Assembly: GCA_030595485.1 (NCBI GenBank)
Contig: JAUVDE010000006.1
Span: forward strand, 1 to 23,697
DNA: 23,697 bases
Source: Draconibacterium sp.
GTDB taxonomy: Bacteria > Bacteroidota > Bacteroidia > Bacteroidales > Prolixibacteraceae
Direction: 5' to 3'
The notes beneath the pieces are model-generated. The model worked only from the letters and a program-made list of their open reading frames with translations, was not told the DNA's origin and searched no databases. Numbering within the stretch: the stretch's first letter is position 1; every line of letters starts with the position of its first letter. Positions 6,497-13,036 of this stretch are shown here, in pieces. A program made the position numbers and the translations under genes.

Positions 6497-6622
6497 AAAT
6501 CTCAAAATTCAATATCCAAATCTCAAATAATTTACAAAAATCAATCTCAAAGCTCCAACTTTGTCAGTTGGGATTTCTTGTTTGGTGCTTATTTGTTTTT
6601 TGCGATTTGATATTTGGCTATT
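6497..6622. repeat. Gene-less inverted heptamer island with central hairpin between rnfC and rnfD
   Basis: Plus-strand heptamers AAATCTC, AAAATTC, AATATCC, AAATCTC occupy 6497-6524. The opposite arm, 6588-6622, reads CTTATTT, GTTTTTT, GCGATTT, GATATTT, GGCTATT, the same type of word inverted (AAATCGC, AAATATC on the minus strand). Between them CCAACT-TTGTC-AGTTGG (6555-6571) is a perfect 6-bp hairpin. The island starts 8 bases after the rnfC stop and ends 16 bases before the rnfD start. No gene is inside. It looks like an empty version of the arrays that flank the four-helix-bundle genes. Confidence 0.75.
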
Positions 6623-6629
6623 CTTAATA

Positions 6630-7961
6630 TTATTTTTTACGTGAACGCATTATCGCTCCAACTTTTCCTTTTCCAAAACGAATGTAATCCAAAAGTGGAC
6701 GGTTCGATGGGCAAGTGTAACTACACGAACCACATTCAATACAATCCATTATTTTTTCGCCTTCGGCACGGTCGAAAATTTGCTTCTCACCCAAAGTCAT
6801 TAATAGAAATGGTTCTAAACCCATGGGACAAACCGTAGTACAACGCGAACAACGAATACAAGCTTTAACCTCTTTTCGGTTGGCTTCTTCTTCCTTCATT
6901 AAAAGAATACCCGAAGTACCTTTTGTAACCGGTACATCCATTGTTCGAATGGCGCGCCCCATCATTGGTCCACCACTAATAATCTTTCCTGTATTTTCAG
7001 GAAGACCACCGGCAGCTTCAACTAATTCGGAAGTGGCAGTTCCCACACGAACCATAAAATTCGATGGTTTTTCAACCCCTTTCCCTGTAATGGTAACCAC
7101 ACGTTCAATTAGTGGTTTGTTTTTCTGAATAGCTTCGTATACCGCAAAGGCAGTACCTACGTTGCTAACAACAGCACCAACAGCAATTGGCAAACCACCT
7201 GACGGTACTTCTTTGCCTGTTACTGCATTAATCAGTTGCTTTTCGCCTCCCTGCGGATATTGTACTTTTAATGACTGAACGCTAATACCATTGTATGATT
7301 TGCATTTTTTATTCAGTAGTATAATTGCATCCGGTTTGTTGTTTTCAATACCAATAACGGCTTTATCAACATTCATTGCTTTCATTAAAAGCTGAATGCC
7401 AACCAAAATTTCGTCTGGTTTTTCCAACATCAAACGATGGTCAGAAGTTAGGTAAGGTTCGCATTCCACGCCATTGATTAAAAGCACATCGGCTTTCATT
7501 CCTTTTGGAGGAACCAGTTTTACGTGGGTTGGGAAAGTTGCTCCCCCCAAACCTACAATTCCTGCGTCCTGAATTTTTCTGATAATATCAGAGCCTTCAA
7601 TAGAAATATCCTTATCCAGATCTTTCGAACGGTCAATTCCTTCCACCCACTCGTCGCCCTTAACATCGATAAAAATACCTTGTTTTGGGTAACCAGAGCT
7701 ATCGGCTGAAAAATCTACCTTTTTCACTTTCCCTGAAACAGAGGAGTGAATATTGGTAGAAACAAAACTGCTGCTTTTAGCAATTATTTGTCCCACTTTT
7801 ACTTCGTCGCCACGTTTTACCAATGGGGTAGATGGTGCACCAATGTGCTGCGCTACCGGGATAAATACTGTTTTCGGAAGAGGTAGGACTTCAATCGTTT
7901 TATCTTTCGATAATTTATTTTCGGGAGGATGTACTCCGCCAAGTTTGAACGTTTTTAACAT
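6630..7961 (-). CDS. rnfC: Rnf complex subunit RnfC (NADH-binding, FMN and two 4Fe-4S)
   Basis: A 443-residue peripheral cytoplasmic subunit of normal length. The N-terminal barrel-sandwich region (GGVHPPENK, then GAPSTPLVKRGDEVKVGQ) precedes a Rossmann-like NADH/FMN domain with GLGGATFPTHVKL (from residue 137) and VECEPYLTSDHRLM. Two complete 4Fe-4S motifs follow: Cys368/371/374/378 (CIRCSRCTTVCP) and Cys407/410/413/417 (CIECGSCSYTC). It is the site where NAD+ is reduced when the complex runs forward from ferredoxin. Only 6 bases separate it from rnfB upstream, so the two are co-transcribed; the downstream spacer holds a heptamer repeat island. Confidence 0.98.
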   Translation of the reverse strand: MLKTFKLGGVHPPENKLSKDKTIEVLPLPKTVFIPVAQHIGAPSTPLVKRGDEVKVGQIIAKSSSFVSTNIHSSVSGKVKKVDFSADSSGYPKQGIFIDVKGDEWVEGIDRSKDLDKDISIEGSDIIRKIQDAGIVGLGGATFPTHVKLVPPKGMKADVLLINGVECEPYLTSDHRLMLEKPDEILVGIQLLMKAMNVDKAVIGIENNKPDAIILLNKKCKSYNGISVQSLKVQYPQGGEKQLINAVTGKEVPSGGLPIAVGAVVSNVGTAFAVYEAIQKNKPLIERVVTITGKGVEKPSNFMVRVGTATSELVEAAGGLPENTGKIISGGPMMGRAIRTMDVPVTKGTSGILLMKEEEANRKEVKACIRCSRCTTVCPMGLEPFLLMTLGEKQIFDRAEGEKIMDCIECGSCSYTCPSNRPLLDYIRFGKGKVGAIMRSRKK

Positions 7962-7967
7962 CCTTAA

Positions 7968-8834
7968 TTATTTAGCTGGTTCACACTCTTTTATAACTAC
8001 CGGCTTCACTTTCCTTGGAGGGAAGTTTAACTCGGTTATCGCATTTGTAGGACAAACCGGTACGCATTTGCGGCACAGTTTACACTTGTCGGAGTCGATA
8101 AATGCCAGGTTGTTTTTAATGGTAATTGCATCGAATTTGCATTCTTTTTCGCATTTACCACAACCAATACAGGCTACTTTACAAGCTTTGCGTGCCACAC
8201 CACCTTTGTCTTGGTTTCTACACGAAACCACAATCTTCCGGTTTTTAGGCATTTTCTTACGCATCTCGATCAGGCTTTTTGGGCAGGCATCAACACAAGC
8301 TCCACAAGCCACACATTTATCGTCGAGAATTAATGGAACACCCATTCCTTCGCGCAAGTCAATGGCGTCAAACTCGCAGGCGTCGTAACAGTCGCCATAT
8401 CCTAAACAACCAAACTGACAATCGCTTTCGCCACTATAAACCGACGATACAATCGAGCAAGTTGTTACTCCATCGAAACTACTGGTTTTTGGACGGTGGT
8501 CGCAAGTTCCGTTACAACGAATGTAGGCAACACGCGGATCTTTTTTAACGGCTTCCAAACCTAACAAGGAAGCAACTTCACCCATAGTGTCGTTTCCGCC
8601 AACAGGGCAATTTAAACTGCCAAGTTCGCTGGCTTTTACACAGGCTTCGGCAAAAGCACGACAACCAGCATAACCACAACCTCCACAATTGGCTCCCGGA
8701 AGAGCCTCGTCAACCTCGTCGATTCGCGGGTCTTCAACAACTTTAAATTTCTGTGCCACAAAGTAAAGGATTACCGCAGCGGCGGCTCCAATAACTGCAA
8801 GAGTGACAATAGTATATACAACGGTAATACTCAT
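7968..8834 (-). CDS. rnfB: Rnf complex subunit RnfB (long polyferredoxin form)
   Basis: A 288-residue membrane-anchored, cytoplasm-facing iron-sulfur protein that accepts electrons from reduced ferredoxin. A single hydrophobic helix (about 5-26) is followed by the four-cysteine Fe-S domain ANCGGCGYAGC with Cys50, 53, 58 and 76. Further cysteine groups are CQFGCLGYGDCYDAC, CVACGACVDACP, ACKVACIGCGKCEKEC and CKLCRKCVPVCP, so several 4Fe-4S clusters are bound. Proteobacterial RnfB is around 190 residues with fewer clusters; the long form is like that of acetogens and other Bacteroidota. The start at 8834 lies 3 bases after the rseC stop, which indicates translational coupling. The C-terminal tail after the last cluster is short and basic. 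Confidence 0.97.
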   Translation of the reverse strand: MSITVVYTIVTLAVIGAAAAVILYFVAQKFKVVEDPRIDEVDEALPGANCGGCGYAGCRAFAEACVKASELGSLNCPVGGNDTMGEVASLLGLEAVKKDPRVAYIRCNGTCDHRPKTSSFDGVTTCSIVSSVYSGESDCQFGCLGYGDCYDACEFDAIDLREGMGVPLILDDKCVACGACVDACPKSLIEMRKKMPKNRKIVVSCRNQDKGGVARKACKVACIGCGKCEKECKFDAITIKNNLAFIDSDKCKLCRKCVPVCPTNAITELNFPPRKVKPVVIKECEPAK

Positions 8835-8837
8835 TTG

Positions 8838-9257
8838 TTAAACGTTTTCTTCAACTTCGAATTTCAACACTTTTTTTAATAAATGACGAAAAAAATATAA
8901 TGTTATATAGTATGGTATTAATATAAATAAAGACAGTAGACCGGCTTTTAATTCATCGTCGGTAATTTCTTGTGCTACTATCAATGTGCCCAGTACAAGA
9001 AAGAAGGGAAACACATAGCCCCAAATTAATGCAGTAAAACCTTTGGCTTGTTTGAAAATTATAGTGACTTCCTGACCAATATTGTAGCTGCCGGAATATT
9101 CGGTAACCTCAATCTCCTTTTCCTCGTAGTCGGCAACAGTGCATGCACCTTTGGCATGGCAACCCGAGCAAGCTGATTGATTTACAATGTTTACAATCAG
9201 CGAACTGCCTTTTACTTCTTTTACAAACCCTTTATGTCGAATGTCTGAATCCGTAAT
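8838..9257 (-). CDS. rseC: RseC/SoxR-reducing-system-like membrane protein, apparent ATT start
   Basis: The minus strand encodes 139 residues from ATT (9255-9257) to TAA (8838-8840): TDSDIRHKGFVKEVKGSSL, then SACSGCHAKGAC with Cys30, Cys33 and Cys39, then two membrane segments (FTALIWGYVFPFFLVLGTLI and GLLSLFILIPYYITLYFF) and a charged tail. This is the family pattern of RseC, which often heads rnf operons in Bacteroidota; in enterobacteria RseC and Rnf together reduce SoxR, but the role here is not known. An in-frame TAG at 9270-9272 limits the start, and no ATG, GTG or TTG occurs before the conserved region. ATT sits at the normal family N terminus and about 20 bases after the predicted transcription start. 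A sequencing error or true rare ATT start would both explain it. It is 3 bases from rnfB. Confidence 0.85.
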   Translation of the reverse strand: MTDSDIRHKGFVKEVKGSSLIVNIVNQSACSGCHAKGACTVADYEEKEIEVTEYSGSYNIGQEVTIIFKQAKGFTALIWGYVFPFFLVLGTLIVAQEITDDELKAGLLSLFILIPYYITLYFFRHLLKKVLKFEVEENV

Positions 9258-9283
9258 TTTTAATTTTTGCTATTTAGAGATTG

Positions 9284-9291
9284 CAAATCTA
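9284..9291 (-). promoter_or_regulatory. Promoter (-7 element) of the rseC-rnf operon
   Basis: On the minus strand TAGATTTG matches TAnnTTTG exactly. Transcription would begin near 9278, about 20 bases before the ATT start of rseC. A TTTG that could serve as the -33 box lies 25 bases upstream, a little far. This is the only good match in the spacer and fits operon expression from here. Confidence 0.55.
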
Positions 9292-9370
9292 GATATTAGT
9301 TTTAATCTGCACGTGTCAAAATATCAGTTTTTATGAAATGTGGTCTATTTAGAAAAAGTCTAATTTAGTT

Positions 9371-9400
9371 ATTCGAATCTTTCAATTTATTGTTCGAATT
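9371..9400. promoter_or_regulatory. Paired TTCGAAT sites upstream of the rnf promoter
   Basis: The word TTCGAAT occurs at 9372-9378 and again at 9393-9399; each contains the palindrome TTCGAA and the copies are 21 bases apart, two turns of the helix. They lie about 95-120 bases upstream of the predicted transcription start of the rnf operon. They may bind a regulator; there is no direct proof. Confidence 0.3.
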
Positions 9401-9448
9401 TGCGATAATTTCATCTTTAGGGTAGTAAAGAAAATAGGGAGAAAGAGA

Positions 9449-9468
9449 TGCATTACTGTCACAATGCA
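9449..9468 (-). terminator. Possible hairpin after the DUF1835 gene
   Basis: TGCATT (9449-9454) and AATGCA (9463-9468) are perfect inverted copies with an 8-base loop, 2 bases beyond the DUF1835 stop codon. The stem is short and is followed on the minus strand by a pyrimidine-rich run without a clean T tract, so it is a weak terminator candidate. Confidence 0.3.
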
Positions 9469-9470
9469 AT

Positions 9471-10301
9471 TTACAAAGTGTTGTCTGTTGTAATTCGCTT
9501 TACTTCATAATCTCTCAGATCTTTCAGTTTTCCTTGCGTTTCTATCTTTCCTTGCAACGATAATTGCTTCAAACGCCAATTTAAGTAGTTGTCATTTACA
9601 CCAAAATCAATGTCAATAAGAGTATGTGCAACAACCCAAGCTGATTTTTGAAACTTGTTATTGCAATTAGATTCTAAAAAAGTATCAAAATATGCCACAT
9701 CCTTTTGATGAATTCTTCCATCTTTATCAATAACTCTTAGTAATGCATTTTCGGATATTACTTTTCCCCACAAAGTCTCCCATTTCCAAAGTTCTTTTTC
9801 TTCAATTAATTCAAAATGTTTTGCAATTTCTTTAACTTGAAATATCGCAGTTTGCCCTAATGCTTTAGGATATATAATTTTCCCATGTATTGATTTAACA
9901 GGAATATTGGGATAATTCACTATGAAAATGCTTTTATTGATTTTTGATAAATGATAAAGTAGTCTTGCTGTACTAATAATTTCAGAAGAATTATAGCCTG
10001 TCCACAAAAATATTTTATCGAATTTTTCGGAGTTTTCAATTATTGTTTTTACTGTTTCTATATCTTTTTCTACAGCATTTATGATTTTATCAGAGTAAGA
10101 CATATACCCAAAAGTTGACCGTAACCAATCTTTTCTCTTTTGTGTATCTTCAATTGAATATAAATCACAAACAGGCCCTACGCTTAAATTATCATCTAAA
10201 CATGCTAAATGAATGCTTTTTAGGTCAAATACCTCACTGTCAATTAATATTTTTTTAGTTCTCCCAAATACTACATGAATATTTTTATGCTTTATTTTCA
10301 T
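9471..10301 (-). CDS. DUF1835-domain protein of unknown function
   Basis: A 276-residue cytoplasmic protein without signal peptide or membrane segment. The N-terminal IHVVFGRTKK (8-17) and CLDDNLSVGPVCDL (34-47) match the DUF1835 pattern (HIVFGDS...D.LS.GP), and the middle has a WTGYNSSEIISTARLLYHL segment. The C-terminal part, from about residue 180, resembles the DUF3658 domain that commonly follows. No biochemical role is known for this family, so I assign none. It begins 47 bases after the end of the kefC-like gene and on the same strand, so it could be a third gene of that unit; no clear TAnnTTTG motif was found in the 47 bases. Its base composition is more AT-rich than that of its neighbours, a hint of separate origin. 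Confidence 0.75.
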   Translation of the reverse strand: MKIKHKNIHVVFGRTKKILIDSEVFDLKSIHLACLDDNLSVGPVCDLYSIEDTQKRKDWLRSTFGYMSYSDKIINAVEKDIETVKTIIENSEKFDKIFLWTGYNSSEIISTARLLYHLSKINKSIFIVNYPNIPVKSIHGKIIYPKALGQTAIFQVKEIAKHFELIEEKELWKWETLWGKVISENALLRVIDKDGRIHQKDVAYFDTFLESNCNNKFQKSAWVVAHTLIDIDFGVNDNYLNWRLKQLSLQGKIETQGKLKDLRDYEVKRITTDNTL

Positions 10302-10348
10302 TATTGTTGTATAATAGCAAGGATGTATGGATAGTGATAATCAATATA

Positions 10349-12253
10349 TTAGGTTATTTTATCTTCTTCTTTTGTTAGTTCATTTTTTAATGAAGCAACA
10401 TCCCATGCACAATCCGTATCATGAATCGAGTAGTTTTTTTCTGCATTCAACGTTTCAGCTACTTGCTCCGAGAAGCGGCGTGTTTCCTTAATGAATTTCC
10501 CATGGTCCTCTAACCAGTGTTTGTACAGTTCATCAATTACTTGTTCCTCGTGGTGTTTAAATGTGCGGGTGGCCCGATAAGCTTCATAGTTTGAAAATCC
10601 AAGCTGTTGCAAGGCCTGTGTGCCTAGTTCAGTTGCCGATTCAAACATTTCGCGTTGAACTGTTTTTACATTCAAATTGAAATATTCAAACACATGAAAA
10701 ATATCGCGGGCACGGGCTAAAATTTTGACATTGGGATATTTTTTACGAACAAATTTGCTGATTTTTAAAGCTTCGTCGTGCTCGGCCATACTTAAAATAA
10801 GGAGGCGGGCATTTTTTATACCGGCTTTTTCGAGCATAGTTGGGCGAGAAATGTCTCCAAAATAGAGTTTGAAACCATATTTCCGGAGTGTTTCCACATT
10901 GCTCGGATTATTGTCAAGGATGGTGACCTTAAAACCATTGGCAATAAGAATCCTGCCAATTGCTAGACCAAAACGTCCAAATCCGGCAAGAATAACCGGA
11001 TTTTCTTCCTCATCGATTTCGTCATATTCCACTTTGTTTTGCCAGCGTGCTAAAATGGGACTTACCAGTTTGTCATTGAATATTAAAAGCAGTGGTGAAA
11101 CTGCCATTGAAAGGGTTACGATTAAAAGTAGAATGGCTGAGGTGTGCTCATCGAGTAACATGTTCTGTTTCGAAAATGAAATGAGAACAAAACTAAACTC
11201 ACTGGCTTGTGCCAACAGAAAGGCAAATAAAAACTCGTAGCCCTTTTTTAGTTTAAAAGCTTTTCCTAAAATCAATAAAACCACAAATTTTATAAGAATT
11301 AGTAGTAATAGAAATTGAATAATTGTAAGTGGTTCCTGCACTAATAATGCAAAATTTATACTTGCTCCAACCGAAATGAAAAACAGACCCAGCAATAATC
11401 CTTTAAAGGGATCAATCGTTGTTTCCAATTCGTGACGGTATTCATTATCGGCCAGAACAACTCCGGCAGCAAAGGTGCCGAGTGCGGGCGACAGTCCAAT
11501 GGCATCCATGGCAAGGGCAATGCCAATCACCATTAATAATGCCAGTGCAACAAAAACTTCGTGCATACCTGTTTCTGCTATAAATCGAAAAACATGACGG
11601 GCAGCAAAACGCCCAATAATTACAATTGTCGACATGGCTCCAATAATAATTAACAGTTGTAGGTAGCCCGGTAATGCAGCTACACCATCAATATTGTTAA
11701 GTGCCGATTCTGATAAATCGGCTGGAGCTCCCAAGGAAGCCAATACCGGAATTAATGCGAGAATTGGTATGACAGCCATATCTTGAAAAAGTAAAACCGA
11801 AAATGCGGAACGTCCGGCAATATTCCGCATTAGACCTTTTTCACTTAGGGTTTGCAACACAATTGCGGTTGATGAAAGTGCAAGGATTAATCCAATGGCA
11901 ATGGCACGGTTTAACTGAAAGCCGAAGAAATGTGCAGTAAAACCGATGAGTGTAGCCGTACCTAAAACCTGAAGCCCTCCCAGGCCAAAGATTGAACGTC
12001 GCATTTTCCAAAGTAACGATGGCTCCAATTCAAGCCCAATAACAAAAAGCATAAGTACTACACCAAATTCAGCAAAGTGCATTACCTCTCCGGCTTCGGT
12101 GCCCACCAAGCCAAGTACAAAGGGCCCAATTAGAACACCCGCGAGCAGATAGCCAAGTACCGAACCTAGTCCAAGTCTTTTGGCTATAGGTACCGATATA
12201 ACAGCTGCACCGAGGTAGATGATAGCGCTTAAAAAGAAATCCTGATTATGCAT
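10349..12253 (-). CDS. kefC: KefB/KefC-type K+/H+ antiporter (CPA2 family)
   Basis: A 634-residue inner-membrane protein. The first 390 or so residues form the polytopic Na+/H+ exchanger domain, with LGLGSVLGYLLAGVLIGP, FAEFGVVLMLFVIGLELEP, ALSSTAIVLQTL and LLFQDMAVIP, the last two being hallmarks of the CPA2 family. A cytoplasmic RCK/TrkA-N domain follows with the nucleotide-binding GFGRFG (424-429) and TILDNNPSNVE, and then a tail of about 100 residues. In E. coli such proteins release K+ and acidify the cell under electrophile stress, gated by glutathione adducts. Many Bacteroidota lack glutathione, so the ligand here is uncertain. Its ATG overlaps the upstream flavoprotein gene by 8 bases, matching the kefF-kefC or kefG-kefB arrangement. 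Confidence 0.93.
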   Translation of the reverse strand: MHNQDFFLSAIIYLGAAVISVPIAKRLGLGSVLGYLLAGVLIGPFVLGLVGTEAGEVMHFAEFGVVLMLFVIGLELEPSLLWKMRRSIFGLGGLQVLGTATLIGFTAHFFGFQLNRAIAIGLILALSSTAIVLQTLSEKGLMRNIAGRSAFSVLLFQDMAVIPILALIPVLASLGAPADLSESALNNIDGVAALPGYLQLLIIIGAMSTIVIIGRFAARHVFRFIAETGMHEVFVALALLMVIGIALAMDAIGLSPALGTFAAGVVLADNEYRHELETTIDPFKGLLLGLFFISVGASINFALLVQEPLTIIQFLLLLILIKFVVLLILGKAFKLKKGYEFLFAFLLAQASEFSFVLISFSKQNMLLDEHTSAILLLIVTLSMAVSPLLLIFNDKLVSPILARWQNKVEYDEIDEEENPVILAGFGRFGLAIGRILIANGFKVTILDNNPSNVETLRKYGFKLYFGDISRPTMLEKAGIKNARLLILSMAEHDEALKISKFVRKKYPNVKILARARDIFHVFEYFNLNVKTVQREMFESATELGTQALQQLGFSNYEAYRATRTFKHHEEQVIDELYKHWLEDHGKFIKETRRFSEQVAETLNAEKNYSIHDTDCAWDVASLKNELTKEEDKIT

Positions 12254-12842
12254 CGTGTGGAATTATATGATTAATGTATTCGGCTTCACTAAATGTGGTT
12301 TCATCGTATTTTTCGTCGCGTAACGACAATATCATTCGCTGGTAATCGTCGGCATGTAATTGTAAATCTCGTTCAGTAAGTGTATGTGAGCTATGCACAA
12401 CAAAAGGTGGTAAATATTTCATACGGCAAAGCGTTGCCGATTGGTTGTAGGGTGCCAAAAATTGGTTGATGGTAAAATGGTTGTCTCCACTTTCTGAATA
12501 AATGGTTTTTCTTCCACCCGTTGAAATGGCTGAAATAGCCCATTTCCCCTCCAACGCACGTCCTTTTGTGCCATAAGCAAAACCATGTTGTAAAACCAAA
12601 TCCATCCATTCTTTAATAATGGCAGGAGCACTGTACCAGTAAAATGGGTGGTGCCAAATAATTATATCGTGTTCTAAAAGTAATTTCTGTTCAACAGGAA
12701 CATCGATAAAAAAGTCGGGGTATTTTTCATACAAATTATTTATGGTTACACCTTCAATGCCTTTTACCTGATTTATTAATGCCTTATTTATTCGTGACTT
12801 TTGATAAGCTGGATGTGCAAAAAGGATTAGAATTTTTTTCAT
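12246..12842 (-). CDS. KefF/KefG-like flavodoxin-fold NAD(P)H oxidoreductase
   Basis: A 198-residue cytoplasmic FMN protein of the Flavodoxin_2 family, the ancillary subunit of Kef potassium-efflux systems. Visible are the N-terminal ILILFAHPAYQKSRINKAL phosphate loop, the NLYEKYPDFFIDVPVEQ block shared with KefF and KefG, HPFYWYSAPAIIKEWMDLVLQHGFAYG and the ISTGG loop. Features of both KefF and KefG are present, so no symbol is given. It is the first gene of the unit and overlaps the antiporter gene by 8 bases (the antiporter ATGCAT lies in its last codons), implying coupled translation and a physical complex. It is divergent from the alpha-2-macroglobulin gene across a 194-base spacer. Confidence 0.9.
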   Translation of the reverse strand: MKKILILFAHPAYQKSRINKALINQVKGIEGVTINNLYEKYPDFFIDVPVEQKLLLEHDIIIWHHPFYWYSAPAIIKEWMDLVLQHGFAYGTKGRALEGKWAISAISTGGRKTIYSESGDNHFTINQFLAPYNQSATLCRMKYLPPFVVHSSHTLTERDLQLHADDYQRMILSLRDEKYDETTFSEAEYINHIIPHDA

Positions 12843-13036
12843 AAAAGAAGTCTGTTTTTAATCAAGTGAAAAGGTAATAAATTAATTCAATTCGAGTTCT
12901 TAAAATTAACTGAATTGAGATTGTTTTTTGTTACTTTTAAAACGAATTTCAACAACTCTGAAAACCAAAAGTGAAACAAGTTTCAAAACGATGGACGAGT
13001 TTTACCTAATATCTATAACAATACAATAATAATAAG
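12843..13036. other. Divergent intergenic region between the kef unit and the macroglobulin gene
   Basis: This 194-base spacer must contain the promoters for both directions, but neither strand has an exact TAnnTTTG. The closest are TACTTTTA (12932-12939, plus) and TACCTTTT on the minus strand near 12870-12877. An inverted pair, TCAATTC at 12887-12893 and GAATTGA at 12912-12918, sits near the middle and could be a shared operator. No gene is seen. Confidence 0.4.

Noticed and set aside
7753..8388. 211-codon open frame on the plus strand opposite rnfC and rnfB
   Set aside because: It is antisense to two strongly conserved genes and its translation shows no recognisable domain; typical shadow frame.
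10869..11240. 123-codon plus-strand frame inside the kefC-like gene
   Set aside because: Opposite strand of a well-conserved antiporter; no independent evidence for a gene.
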